NCBI GenBank assembly: GCA_044225795.1
Contig: JBGAIF010000006.1
Location: 62,001-126,000 of the forward strand
Reading direction: 5' to 3'
From: Nemorincola sp044225795
GTDB lineage: Bacteria > Bacteroidota > Bacteroidia > Chitinophagales > Chitinophagaceae
DNA: 64,000 bases
Numbering within the stretch: position 1 is the first letter of the stretch; every line of letters begins with the position of its first letter. The notes under the pieces were generated by a model that saw only the letters and a program-made list of their open reading frames with translations, was not told the DNA's origin and searched no databases. The translations under genes were made by a program, and so were the position numbers. This document shows, one piece after another, positions 35,721 through 45,900 of this stretch.

Positions 35721-36545
35721 TCAACGCATAAAAGCGACGTCTAAGGTACACTTTATCCATTTGTATTTCAGATAAAACCAACGTAATATTCTTATTGGCA
35801 AAAAAGTATTTTGCCTCCAGGTGCGCAGCGGCCTCATAGTACTTGGCTCGATCTGTGAGTTCTCATGCGCAAAGAGCGCGTGAAAGTCTTCATAGAAGAG
35901 ACCTTTCCCATTATGCTGTATAAATGAAATAGCCATTTTATAGTCTATGACATCTCCCTTCAACCCTTCCTTATACCGGCCAAAGCGATCGAAGAAATTT
36001 GCTCTTCTCAGGTGGGGAGTATCGCTATACGCATAAAACTTGAAGTGGCTGGTTTGCAGGAATCGATACACCATCTCAGAATATCCCTTACCGTAAGGTT
36101 TCAGGTCAGGGTAAGGATCGCCTAATGCCCAGAATCGTATGTAGTCCAGCGAATTATCCTTTTCCATGAATTGTAAGGCGTCACGAAATGCCACGGGGAA
36201 CTTCTCTGTTGGTACAAAGTCCTCCTGGATATAAACAGTATATGGGGTAGTGATCACATCCTGTCCCTTATTGATGCTATGGCCGTGCCCTTTATTCACA
36301 GGAGTTGTTACCAATCTGAAATGGTAAGTCTCCTGCATGACCATCAGGTTATTAAGGTGCTCCGGTTTGCTGGCATCGTCAGACACAACAATGTTATCAA
36401 ACTCACACCTTAATTCCTTTAGACGTTTTAGCAGCCTGTTAAGAGAGGAGCTTCTGTTATAATGAGTTATGAGTAGTGTAACGCCGGAGAAAATATATGA
36501 TCCAACCGTGCTAAGTATGATATCGTCTTCAATAAGACCGCCCAT
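35721..36545 (-). CDS. GT2 glycosyltransferase, tandem paralogue 3
   Basis: Third tandem copy, 274 residues, first in transcription. It has an extra N-terminal segment (MGGLIEDDIILSTVGSYI) before the shared GVTLLITHYNRSSSLNRLL. VVSDDASKPEHLNNL replaces the DDGSKPEHL of the other two, SINKGQDVITTPYTVYIQED and PHLRRANFFDRFGRYKEG are kept. Upstream a minus-strand TAATTTTG box (36591-36598) lies 45 bases before the ATG, which is a reasonable promoter for the three-gene set. Confidence 0.86.
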   Translation of the reverse strand: MGGLIEDDIILSTVGSYIFSGVTLLITHYNRSSSLNRLLKRLKELRCEFDNIVVSDDASKPEHLNNLMVMQETYHFRLVTTPVNKGHGHSINKGQDVITTPYTVYIQEDFVPTEKFPVAFRDALQFMEKDNSLDYIRFWALGDPYPDLKPYGKGYSEMVYRFLQTSHFKFYAYSDTPHLRRANFFDRFGRYKEGLKGDVIDYKMAISFIQHNGKGLFYEDFHALFAHENSQIEPSTMRPLRTWRQNTFLPIRILRWFYLKYKWIKCTLDVAFMR

Positions 36546-36682
36546 TGTTAATCGTTTTAATTAGTTCAGTCGGCATGATGAAGGAGTGAACAAAATTACT
36601 ATTTAATAGTTACTATGTAACTATTTGATTTACAATTCAGGTAAAAGTTTATTCATTATGATAATAAAAATGTGATGTTATC

Positions 36683-36712
36683 TTGATTTTAGATACGGGT
36701 GAAGTAGTTTAG
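36683..36712 (+). promoter_or_regulatory. promoter of the GT2 gene at 36719
   Basis: TTG (36683-36685), a 19-base spacer, then TAGTTTAG (36705-36712), one mismatch to TAnnTTTG. The ATG begins seven bases after the box, so the mRNA would be leaderless or nearly so. Confidence 0.5.
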
Positions 36713-36718
36713 CAAATT

Positions 36719-37642
36719 ATGAAGCGTGTCTCTGTGATCACAGTCAATTTTAATCAGCCAAGGGTGACGGAGGCGTTAATTGAGTCTGTATTTAAGCACG
36801 GGACATACGGCAACCTGGAAATAATAGTGGTGGATAATGGCAGCGATGCCGATCCTGTTTGTGACTGGAAGAGAAAATACCCGGAGATCAGGTTTATCCG
36901 GTCGGATGTGAACCTGGGTTTTGCCGGGGGAAACAACCTGGGTATCCGGGAAGCGACCGGAGATTATTTGTTTTTTGTGAATAACGACACGGAGTTTACG
37001 CCATACCTTGTCAACACACTTGTAGCAACCCTGGACGACCACGCAGATGTGGGCATGGTATCTCCTAAAATACGTTATTTCCAGCAGCCTGATATGTTGC
37101 AATATGCCGGATTCACCCCCATGAATTACTATACCGCGAGGAACAGTTGTATTGGGCAATTTGAGAAAGATAGTGGCCAATATGACGATCTGACGGGCGA
37201 GACAGGCTTCATACACGGGGCTGCAATGATGGTGCGCCGCAGTGCCATAGATAAGGCAGGAATGATGCCGGAAAATTACTTCCTTTATTATGAGGAGATG
37301 GATTGGTGTGAGCAAATAAAACGGGCAGGGTATAAGATATGGGTAAATATGCAGGCGCTTATTTACCATAAAGAGTCGATAACGGTGGGTGAGAAAAGTG
37401 CGCTGAAGGAGTATTTTATGAACAGGAACAGGATACTGTTCATCAGGCGCAACTGTGCCATAGGGGTGCGTATGGTTTTCTGGCCTTATTTTGTTCTTGT
37501 TGTTGCGGCAAGAAATATTTTCAGTTATCTGAAAGCAGGACAGTCTTCATATATTGGTGTCTTGTTACGTGCTATCATATGGAATCTGACCAATAAGAAG
37601 GATAGTATGAACCTGGGATTCTCAGTTAAGAACAGCGTATGA
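36719..37642 (+). CDS. GT2 glycosyltransferase, rhamnosyltransferase-like
   Basis: Product of 307 residues with the classic GT-A motifs: SVITVNFNQPRVTEALIES, IIVVDNGSDADPV, NLGFAGGNNLGIREATGDYL, DxD-like FVNNDTEFTP, GAAMMVRRSAIDKAGMM and FLYYEEMDWCEQIKRAGYKI. This set is typical of WbbL/RfbF-type transferases, often rhamnosyl. A hydrophobic stretch (RMVFWPYFVLVVAARNIF) near residue 250 suggests membrane contact. It overlaps the next gene by four bases (ATGA). Confidence 0.9.
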   Translation: MKRVSVITVNFNQPRVTEALIESVFKHGTYGNLEIIVVDNGSDADPVCDWKRKYPEIRFIRSDVNLGFAGGNNLGIREATGDYLFFVNNDTEFTPYLVNTLVATLDDHADVGMVSPKIRYFQQPDMLQYAGFTPMNYYTARNSCIGQFEKDSGQYDDLTGETGFIHGAAMMVRRSAIDKAGMMPENYFLYYEEMDWCEQIKRAGYKIWVNMQALIYHKESITVGEKSALKEYFMNRNRILFIRRNCAIGVRMVFWPYFVLVVAARNIFSYLKAGQSSYIGVLLRAIIWNLTNKKDSMNLGFSVKNSV

Positions 37643-38805
37643 TCATTATATTCTGGGTGAGTCTTTTTATTGTTTTCTATACCTTCTTTGGGTATGGCAT
37701 ACTGCTGTATGTGCTGGTGAAACTCAGGACGATGATAGTGGGCAAACGAAAGATACCCGACAATGGCGGCATATGGCCATCGGTTACGCTGCTTGTAGCT
37801 GCCTATAACGAGGAGCACTTTATTGAGGAGAAAATAAAGAACACTTTATCGCTTAACTATCCGAAGGACAAGATATCCTACATTTTTGTGACGGATGGGT
37901 CTGATGACAAGACTCCTGAGATAGTGGCAAAGTACCCTGAGATAACGTTGCTTCATCAGCCGGAAAGAATGGGGAAGATAGCTGCGATGCACAGGGCAAT
38001 GGAAACCGTGAGGACGGAGATCGCGATATTTACAGATGCCAATACCGTACTGAACAAGGATGCCCTGCTGAACATATGCAGGCATTATAAAGACATAACA
38101 GTAGGTGCAGTGGCAGGGGAGAAAAGAGTGAATACAGAGGACGTAGACGATGCGACCGCAGGAGAGGGGTTTTACTGGAAATATGAGTCGAAGCTGAAGT
38201 CGTGGGATTCTGAACTTTATTCTGTTGTAGGGGCGGCCGGGGAGCTTTTCAGTGTGCGTACGAAATTATATGAGCCGGTACCGCCGGATACGATCCTTGA
38301 CGATTTCATGATCTCCATGCTCATTGCCGGGAAGGGCCACAGGATAGTGTATGAACCAATGGCGTTTGCAACGGAGACGGGGTCGGAGAATGTGGGAGAA
38401 GAGCTGAAACGAAAGATACGCATAGCCGCCGGGGGCATGCAGTCTATTGTGAGGCTTGGTAAATTGCTCAATCCTTTTGGGAACTTTGTTCTTTCTTTTC
38501 AATATGTGAGCCATCGGGTACTCAGGTGGACTGTTACGCCCTTCTTCATGATACTAACGTTCATCGCCAATTGTCTCATCATGACGGGCCCACATACAGC
38601 TATCTATACAGTATTACTTATGTGCCAGGTAGCTTTCTATGGCGCTTCACTGCTGGGGTGGTTGTTTGAAAAAAAGAAAATGCATGTAAAGCTGCTGTAT
38701 ATCCCTTACTATTTCTGTATGATGAACTATGCGGTAGTGGCCGGTATCATCCGATACGTGAATGGCGCGCAGAGTGCCGTATGGGAAAAGGCGCGAAGGA
38801 AATGA
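37639..38805 (+). CDS. GT2 glycosyltransferase, membrane
   Basis: Product of 388 residues: N-terminal helix (IIIFWVSLFIVFYTFFGYGI), catalytic domain (SVTLLVAAYNEEHFIEEKI, FVTDGSDDKTPEI, IFTDANTVLNKDAL), AAGELFSVRTKLYEPVPPDT and ILDDFMISMLIAGKGHRIVYEP, then three helices (about 295-370). There is RKIRIAAGG where processive enzymes have QxxRW, so it is probably a single-addition enzyme. The stop TGA abuts the TCA of the convergent GT2 gene. Confidence 0.88.
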   Translation: MIIIFWVSLFIVFYTFFGYGILLYVLVKLRTMIVGKRKIPDNGGIWPSVTLLVAAYNEEHFIEEKIKNTLSLNYPKDKISYIFVTDGSDDKTPEIVAKYPEITLLHQPERMGKIAAMHRAMETVRTEIAIFTDANTVLNKDALLNICRHYKDITVGAVAGEKRVNTEDVDDATAGEGFYWKYESKLKSWDSELYSVVGAAGELFSVRTKLYEPVPPDTILDDFMISMLIAGKGHRIVYEPMAFATETGSENVGEELKRKIRIAAGGMQSIVRLGKLLNPFGNFVLSFQYVSHRVLRWTVTPFFMILTFIANCLIMTGPHTAIYTVLLMCQVAFYGASLLGWLFEKKKMHVKLLYIPYYFCMMNYAVVAGIIRYVNGAQSAVWEKARRK

Positions 38806-39642
38806 TCACAGGTCTTTTCTTATCTCGATCTCTTTCGGTGGGAATATGATACGTTTTGCTCTTTTATACAATGCACTCCACAGCCCTCCGTCTATTTCTA
38901 TTCTTCGGTCAGATGTCCACACCATAGCCTCAGATTTATTGACGCAGTATAGTTTGCCAAATCCTTTGTCTCTCAATTTTACAGCCAACCAGCCATCTTC
39001 GTTAGCGCCGGGCGGGTGATCAAATCCATTTACCTGTAAGCCCTCTGTGCGGCGGAACCCGGAGTTGAATCCATACACATTCACAGCTTCTTCCCGAAAC
39101 CGTTTGTTTATCCAGCGTATGGTATCTGCTGCCTGTTCATAGAAATAATAACTGAAGCGTGTAGTACTACCGGTAGGTATGAACCCAAACCGCCCGTACG
39201 TCATACTTACCTCGCCTTTCTCCAGCGGGGATATCATCTCTTCGATCCAAAGTGGCGGATAAATGGAATCGGCATCAGCATTAAGTACATATTTTCCCCT
39301 GGCCACAGATAGCCCGGCATTACGGGCCGCTGTGATGCCTTGCTTCAGCTCAGTGATACAGGTAACACCGGTGGCTTTTACCAGGGCCTCCGTCCGGTCA
39401 ACTGAATTATTGTTGACCACAATTATTTCTATGGACCGGTCAGTGACATTAGAAGCAAGAGACAGCAATGTGCGCAGAATGTTCTTTTCTTCGTTGTATG
39501 CCGGTATCACAACCGATACTTCAATTGTTCCTTTAAGGAATGCATTGTAGCACTTGCGTATCTCCCGTATCACTTCTTCCTCAGACCGGGAGGTGGTACC
39601 CCATAAGTCTTTTATTTCGTCAGGAATAGATACAGGTCGCAT
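38806..39642 (-). CDS. GT2 glycosyltransferase
   Basis: Product of 278 residues. An N-terminal helix of about 35 residues (EEVIREIRKCYNAFLKGT) precedes the GT-A domain: EVSVVIPAYNEEKNILRTL, IEIIVVNNNSVDRTEALV, GITAARNAGLSVARGKYVLN, then NADADSIYPPLWIEEMI with the DxD, and GFNSGFRRTEGLQVNGFD. No membrane segment. It lies 14 bases downstream of the second sugar transferase and most likely in its operon. Confidence 0.88.
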   Translation of the reverse strand: MRPVSIPDEIKDLWGTTSRSEEEVIREIRKCYNAFLKGTIEVSVVIPAYNEEKNILRTLLSLASNVTDRSIEIIVVNNNSVDRTEALVKATGVTCITELKQGITAARNAGLSVARGKYVLNADADSIYPPLWIEEMISPLEKGEVSMTYGRFGFIPTGSTTRFSYYFYEQAADTIRWINKRFREEAVNVYGFNSGFRRTEGLQVNGFDHPPGANEDGWLAVKLRDKGFGKLYCVNKSEAMVWTSDRRIEIDGGLWSALYKRAKRIIFPPKEIEIRKDL

Positions 39643-39656
39643 TTACTGGTGGTGGT

Positions 39657-40844
39657 TTATACGTTCTCTTTCTGGAATAAAGCGGGAACTGTTTTCAAGA
39701 TCAGGCGAATATCGTACCAGAAGCTATGATTCTCTGCATAAGTGTTATCGAGCATCAGGCGTTCTTCTTCAGACATTTCTGCCTTGCCGCGCTTTTCTAC
39801 CTGCCAGAGGCCGGTAAGCCCGGCAGGTGCAAGAAAACGCAGGGCGTATTTATCCGTTGTCAGTTTCTCTGCTTCATATAGTGGTAGTGGCCTGTTGCCA
39901 ACAATACTCATATCGCCTTTCAACACATTCCATAACTGTGGCAATTCATCAATACTGTAATTACGAATGAAACGGCCAACCTTTGTGATACGCGGGTCGT
40001 CTTTGAGTTTAAAGAAGGCGGCATCACCGCTTTGTTTCTTCTTTCCCAGGTATTGCTTCTCACACCATGTTACATTATCGGCGTATATCATGCTGCGGCA
40101 ACGGCTGCCGATCAGCGTACATTCATCGCAAAGAGTGAATGATGCATTTCCATCCGCCTGTTTCCCGCCGGAGCTATATTGGTTCAGGTGCTTCAGGTCT
40201 TTCAGCCGCTTGTCGGCATCCACATACATTGACCGGAACTTATAAAACTTGAACACCCGATAACCGGTGCCAACACGAAACGAATAATAAAAAAGCGGAC
40301 CACGGGATTCCAGCTTCATGATGAGCATAACTATCAGAAGGATAGGAGAGAGCATAATAAGTGCCAGCCCGGAAAAGAAGACATCGAACATTCTTTTCAG
40401 GAAAGGAGTCTTATAAACCGAAACGCCATTTGCCTCAACTTTCTTCTGCAACGTACGCCAGTGACGAATGAGAAACAATATGCGTTGCTCTATGGTAATG
40501 CGGGATAACGGATACAGGAATACGTCGGCTACGCCGCCCTCCATGGCTATTTGCGCTAAGTTGTCGTCAAGCTTTTGGGATAGCAGGAAGAAAGGAATAT
40601 GCTGCATGCCTTTTTTCCTGAGTATCTCCGCAACGGCAACACCGGATGCGCCCATTACCTCGCTCTCCGAAATAATAGCAACGATATTTAGCTTTATACG
40701 CTCGTAGTCTTTGGTTATGTCGTAGATATTACTGAATTGCTGTAACTGGTAAGGATAGAGGTTGCATTGTTTGACAACATCAAAAGAAGCATTATTGAAA
40801 TTCAATAAAGCTATTACGCCCCCGCTGCTGTCCCACGTTGCCAT
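39657..40844 (-). CDS. initiating sugar transferase fused to a pseudo-receiver domain
   Basis: Product of 395 residues when started at the ATG at 40844 (a TTG six bases earlier would add two residues). Residues 1-130 have the alternating pattern of a response-regulator receiver domain (VVAIISESEVMGASGVAVAE, IPFFLLSQKLDDNLAQIAME, VADVFLYPLSRITIEQRILF), but no phosphate-accepting aspartate where one is expected (AIISES). One membrane hairpin (RMFDVFFSGLALIMLSPILL) and the sugar transferase domain follow: GPLFYYSFRVG, FKFYKFRSMYVDADKRLK, RNYSIDELPQLWNVLKGDM and PAGLTGLWQVEKRGK. Between them is an insertion with four cysteines (CDECTLIGSRC and WCEKQ). The neighbour upstream is a stand-alone response regulator. 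Control of EPS initiation through the pseudo-receiver is inferred. Confidence 0.88.
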   Translation of the reverse strand: MATWDSSGGVIALLNFNNASFDVVKQCNLYPYQLQQFSNIYDITKDYERIKLNIVAIISESEVMGASGVAVAEILRKKGMQHIPFFLLSQKLDDNLAQIAMEGGVADVFLYPLSRITIEQRILFLIRHWRTLQKKVEANGVSVYKTPFLKRMFDVFFSGLALIMLSPILLIVMLIMKLESRGPLFYYSFRVGTGYRVFKFYKFRSMYVDADKRLKDLKHLNQYSSGGKQADGNASFTLCDECTLIGSRCRSMIYADNVTWCEKQYLGKKKQSGDAAFFKLKDDPRITKVGRFIRNYSIDELPQLWNVLKGDMSIVGNRPLPLYEAEKLTTDKYALRFLAPAGLTGLWQVEKRGKAEMSEEERLMLDNTYAENHSFWYDIRLILKTVPALFQKENV

Positions 40845-40850
40845 GAGCAA

Positions 40851-41267
40851 TTAAAAATGTTTGGTTATCAATGTCTTTCCATAGCGCTTCAGGATCACAT
40901 TTATCCGCACTTCCAGTTCACGTGGGTTAAATGGCTTCACTATATAGTCATCGGCGCCGGCCTCCAGACATTTTATTCTCGTTTCAGAAGATTCTTCACC
41001 TGAAAGGATGATGACCGGTATTGATTTGAAATAATTACTGGCTTTCACCTGCGACAACAATTCATATCCGTTAAGTTCAGGTGTATTGAGGTCGGTTATG
41101 ATCACATCCGGAACATTTCCCTTCTGCATATGAGAAAGCGCATCCATCCCATTCTCAAAAGCTGTGACCACAAAGCTATATTCCAGGACCGCACAAAGTA
41201 GGGTTTTAATGGCAAGGTCATCTTCAATGATGATCAGCTTTTGAAGTCCATTATTTGTATTGGTCAT
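40851..41267 (-). CDS. single-domain response regulator
   Basis: Receiver domain only, 138 residues. Acidic pocket EDD (15-17), phosphate acceptor Asp59 in VIITDLNTPELNGYELL, then IPVIILSGEESSE (switch serine) and ADDYIVKPFNPRELE with the conserved lysine. No output domain, so it works by protein contact or in a phosphorelay. Its stop lies six bases before the pseudo-receiver sugar transferase, and the hybrid kinase with an HPt domain at 42906-46067 is a natural partner; that pairing is inference. Confidence 0.92.
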   Translation of the reverse strand: MTNTNNGLQKLIIIEDDLAIKTLLCAVLEYSFVVTAFENGMDALSHMQKGNVPDVIITDLNTPELNGYELLSQVKASNYFKSIPVIILSGEESSETRIKCLEAGADDYIVKPFNPRELEVRINVILKRYGKTLITKHF

Positions 41268-41521
41268 AAATATTAACCGGTCAGTTTAAGTCGTACGAAT
41301 TAAAATGAGTAAAAAATTAATATAATAGCCTTATTTTAATATCGCTATGCAAAATACGATAAATAACTTTGCTTGGTTTATTTTTTCAGATAAAATTAAA
41401 TGGACATACTTGGTAGAGCACATCTTATTACCAGACAGGTAGTTATGGTAGTAAAACAGACCTTTGTACGCAACTATAAGCCTGTTATCTGTACAACAAC
41501 TTTTCGTTAAATAATACACGT

Positions 41522-42280
41522 ATGCCCTTTACATTATCACATCCTGCCCTGGTTCTCCCGCTTATCGGGAGGAAAAGCCTGAGATTTTCGGCAATGGGGC
41601 TTATCATCGGTAGTGTGGCTCCTGATTTTGAGTCATTTATACGTTTTGATGAGCAAAAGGTATATAGCCATACATGGGCAGGTGCATTCTGGTTCGATCT
41701 CCCGCTGGGTCTGGTCATCACATTTTTATTTTACTTTTTAGTTAGTGAGGTATTGATCGCAAATCTGCCCATTGCGTTAGGAAAGAAACTCACGAGATCA
41801 TTAAGTGATGAGCGGAACAAAATTTCTGTTGATAAATTTCCGATGCTTTGTGTCTCTTTATTGATCGGTATTTTGTCGCATCTGCTGTGGGATGCGTTCA
41901 CACATTTCAACCTCGTAAACCCCGGGATGAATACCGCAACGATCCATCTATGGAATACCTATCTTCATAATATTCTGCAGGATGTCAGCTCCCTTGTAGG
42001 GTTCTTAATTGTTGTAATCTATGTGGTGAGGTTGCCGGCATCCATGAATGATCTGCAAACAGTGCCTGTGATCAAGAAGTTGCTATTTTGGATCCTGTTC
42101 TCTATTATCGCCTTAATTATTGGGTACATAGCTTATATACATAATACGCGGGCATGGAGCATAGAGAAACCCGTTAACCTGATATTGAGAATTTATATTG
42201 GTATGGCAGCCTGCATCTGGAGTTTACTTGTTGTTTGCGGCATATACAAGCTGAGTATGCCCGTAAAGAAAGCATTATAG
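41522..42280 (+). CDS. DUF4184 family membrane protein
   Basis: Product of 252 residues. The start (MPFTLSHPALVLPLIGRKSL) and GLIIGSVAPDFESFIRF are the DUF4184 signature; SHTWAGAFWFDLPLGLVITF and GILSHLLWDAFTHFNLVNPG add histidines and aspartates like those of the LexA-independent YdjM/PAP2-like metal-dependent hydrolases of membranes. Six hydrophobic segments can be seen. Function is unknown. The end overlaps the end of the convergent acyltransferase by six bases. Confidence 0.85.
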   Translation: MPFTLSHPALVLPLIGRKSLRFSAMGLIIGSVAPDFESFIRFDEQKVYSHTWAGAFWFDLPLGLVITFLFYFLVSEVLIANLPIALGKKLTRSLSDERNKISVDKFPMLCVSLLIGILSHLLWDAFTHFNLVNPGMNTATIHLWNTYLHNILQDVSSLVGFLIVVIYVVRLPASMNDLQTVPVIKKLLFWILFSIIALIIGYIAYIHNTRAWSIEKPVNLILRIYIGMAACIWSLLVVCGIYKLSMPVKKAL

Positions 42281-42892
42281 TACTTTCTCCCATTCCTTTG
42301 AATCTCTGTTGTAACGTTTCAGCACCTTAGCCGGATTGCCGGCAGCCACGGAATAAGGAGGGATATCTTTTGTGACCACAGATCCCGCTGCTATCACAGA
42401 GTGTTTTCCAATGGTCACACCTGCGGTAAGTACCACATTGGCGGCTATCCAGCAATCGTCTTCTACGGTAATAGCGGCTGTTGTGACATTTTGCAGATGA
42501 ATAGGTACATCTGGGTCTTTGTATTCATGGTTCAGTCCGCTGGCTACCACGTTCTGCGCAAAGATGACATTGTTGCCTATAGTAACGGGACCAATGATCA
42601 CATTGCCCATACCGATCAGAGAGTTATGGCCTATCAGGACATCCCCGACACCATTATTGATGGTGCAAAAATCTTCAATGGTGGATCTGCTTCCCAGCTC
42701 AAACTTATTGAATGGCAGTACGTCCATTCGTGTGCGCCACCTTATTACCGACCCTGAACCGCGCTTATGAAAAAAACGATTAAGAAAGACGCGAACCCAC
42801 AAACGAGGGCGTGCACCGCCTTTAGGTATCAATAGCCTGTGAACAAATTTTTTTAGTCCGGGATTTCCTTTTATCGTGCTCGCTAATGACAT
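42275..42892 (-). CDS. hexapeptide-repeat acyltransferase
   Basis: Left-handed beta-helix acyltransferase, probably O-acetylation of an EPS sugar. I choose the ATG at 42892 because the minus strand shows AGAGGAG six to twelve bases before it, a Shine-Dalgarno-like site; an ATG 21 bases up would overlap the kinase stop. After an N-terminal helix come hexapeptide turns (VLIGHNSLIGMGNVIIGPV, TIGNNVIFAQNVVASG), the catalytic-type histidine in GLNHEYKD, and the usual ending VTIGKHSVIAAGSVVTKDIP with AAGNPAKVLKRY. Length 205 fits the WcaF/MaaT type. The kinase gene ends 13 bases upstream, so the two share a transcript. Confidence 0.92.
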   Translation of the reverse strand: MSLASTIKGNPGLKKFVHRLLIPKGGARPRLWVRVFLNRFFHKRGSGSVIRWRTRMDVLPFNKFELGSRSTIEDFCTINNGVGDVLIGHNSLIGMGNVIIGPVTIGNNVIFAQNVVASGLNHEYKDPDVPIHLQNVTTAAITVEDDCWIAANVVLTAGVTIGKHSVIAAGSVVTKDIPPYSVAAGNPAKVLKRYNRDSKEWEKVL

Positions 42893-42905
42893 GTTGCTCC
42901 TCTTT

Positions 42906-45900
42906 TTACACAAAAGGTTTCATCTGTGTAAATACTTTATTCATCGTATTCTTCACTGTTTCCAGCAAGAATTCGGTACGTTCATTCCCTTCGGTCACTG
43001 TCTCCAGTTCCCTGATGATGTCTTTCAGTGGCGTTATGCCCATAGAATCAATACTTGACTTCATTTTGTGCGCCACCTTGGCCACCTGTTCGTAGTTCTT
43101 TTCGTCTGAGGCCTTCATCAGGTTAGCGAGGCTTGTTGGCATGGTGTCGAGGAATATAGATATGATCTTCTTGACAAAAGCCGGATCATCTTTGCCGATA
43201 ATATTTATCATAGAAAGGTCGAAAAGTTTTTCTTCCTTATTCTCAACTACAATGTCATACTGCCCCTTGCCTCCGGATGGCGTTAATTTCAGCCGGAACT
43301 TATCATTGGTCTTGACGATCTGGTTGATGACGGTAAACAGTTTTTCTTCGGTATAGGGCTTTGTGATATATCCGTCCATCCCGATGCTCAGGTATTTATT
43401 GCCATCTCCCTTGAGTGCGTTGGCCGTAAGGGCTATAATGGGTATTGAGGATTTGTCTTTGGCGTTTATTGTACGTATCTTTTTGGTTATTGTCGATTTA
43501 TCCACGACGGGTTTCTCCGGGATATTCAATGCCCTGATAAGCTTCGTTGCGGTGATGCCGTCCATCTCCGGCATTTGTATATCCATCAGTATCAAGTCGT
43601 AATGGTGTTTTCTTACCGAATCAACGGCGTCTTTACCATTGGCCACAATGGTCACTTCGCATCCCCAGCCTTCCAGGATATGTCTCACCAGGAACTGGTT
43701 CAACTCAACATCTTCGGCCACCAATATCCTTATGGACTCCAGGTCTTTAAAGTTGAGTTCTTCTTTGTTCTCCTCAGGTATCAGCGATACATCGCCCTTC
43801 TCATAAGGAATATAAAAAGAAAAAGTGGTACCCTCATTTATCTTACTGTTCACAGTTATGCGGCCACCCTGCATCTCTACAAGGTTCTTGCATATGGTCA
43901 ATCCTAATCCGGTTCCGCCGTATTTACGGGTAGTGTCTATGGTTGCCTGAACGAACGGATTGAATATCTGTGACAGTTTTTCTGCCTTGATACCTATGCC
44001 GGTATCCTGCACCTGTATCTCGATCGTTACCTTCTTAGACTCATTCTTTTTATAGTCAAGGTTAATGCTGATCTCTCCCTCTGTGGTGAATTTAAGCGCA
44101 TTGCTCAAGAGGTTGTTGAGTATCTGGCTGAGGCGGTAGGGGTCGCCGATCACTACCAGGTCTTCTGCAAGTGAGCTGTTAAGAATCAGGTTAATGTTCT
44201 TATCCTCTGCCTTGAACTGGAAGGATTGCAGCGTTGTGAACACCTTATCCTCCAACCTGAACGGAATAGATTCTAATTCGAGCTTACCGGCAGCTATTTT
44301 CTCAATATCGAGAACGTCATTAACGATAGTGAGCAGGTTATTTGCCGACTCCGATATCAGTTTTGTGAACTTTCGTTGTTGCGCGTCAAGGCCTGTTTTT
44401 GACAAGAGGTTGGCAATGCCAAGAATTCCGGTCATGGGAGTACGTATCTCGTGGCTCATGTTGGCAAGGAAAGTTTCCTTTGCCCTATGTACATCTTCCG
44501 ATACCTGCTTGGTCTGCAACAATTCATTTTCTGTAGTGATACGATCGGTGATGTCTTGCGAAAACCCGATGATGTAGGGTTCCGAATTTTCTTCCTGTAC
44601 TGTGAAGTTTTTGTATAAAAGGAAGGAGTGTTTATTGTCCTTGCCCACAACTTTGAGAATGCCGGTAGCAGTTCCGTTGTTGATCACCTTTTCCAGGTAT
44701 TCGGTATAAAAGCTCTTGATGTCCTCTTTAGGAAGGAAGTCTGACAGGAACATACCGGTCAGTTCTTCCTGCTTATACCCGAGCAGGTTGCAAATGGCAG
44801 GATTCACGGTCAGCAATCGGCCATGCAGGTCGTGTGTACATATATAGGCCTGGCTGTAGTTGAACAGGTCCCTGTATCTCTTCTCGTTTAATTTTACCTG
44901 GTCTTCAATTTTCTTACGGTCTGTGATATTCAATCCGAAGCCGATGACCTGCACCACCTCATTATTATCATTGAGCACAGGGTACATATTGCGCAGGTAG
45001 TACTCCACAGAGCCATCGGGGAGTATGATCTTCTCCTCCCATGTATGCAGGCGCTTGGATTCTAATACTTTATTAAAAACAGCCCTGCGATCCTCGGCAA
45101 TACTCATTGGTTTATTGCGGTAGATACACAGGTCCTCATCACGCTTACCGATCATCCACTTTCTGAGCTCTTTATCCCTTATAGAAGTAGGATTGATAAA
45201 AAGGTATTCATGATTAAGATTGTAGGTGGCTATCTCAGCGGGTATATTGTTCAGTACGTTCTCATAAAAGACCTTTTGCTCCTCCAGTTTCTTTTCTGCG
45301 CTTACCTGCTCAGTCACATCCATATATTGCCATATGTGCCCTTCATACTGGCCGTCAATTATTATTGGTGTGAAGTCTCTTTTATAGTAGCTGCCATTAG
45401 ATAGCGCTATGGTCTCATCTACTACGGGTACCTGGGCCTGAAGTATTTCCTCTACTCTCTGAATCTCTTTGTCAGGATGTTTGTAGATATTTTTATTGTG
45501 TATGGTAAGTTCTTTATAGTTGATCCCTTCCAGTTCGTCCGGTGTTAGCCGGGTCCTGATGAAACTGCAGAATTTCTCATTTGCCAGTACGATCTTATGA
45601 TCTTTACTCTCGATAACGATCCCCGATTCGAGGTTCTTTACGAGAAATAACAAATGGGCGAGGTTATCTTTCGGATGCGTTTCTTTTGAGGCGGAATGGA
45701 GGTTATTGATCACCGCGTCTTTGCGTGCGAAGTCATAATCGCGGCCGTTTTTGTCGGCAGGGGAACCAATAAATAACAATTCCTCCCCGCTGTCTGTTGT
45801 TTCAAAGTGGCCGGTCAATATCATGTTGTTACCACGAATACATACATCCAGTTGTTTGCCGGGGGCTTGTTTCAACCTTTCAAATGACACTAGGTCGCTG

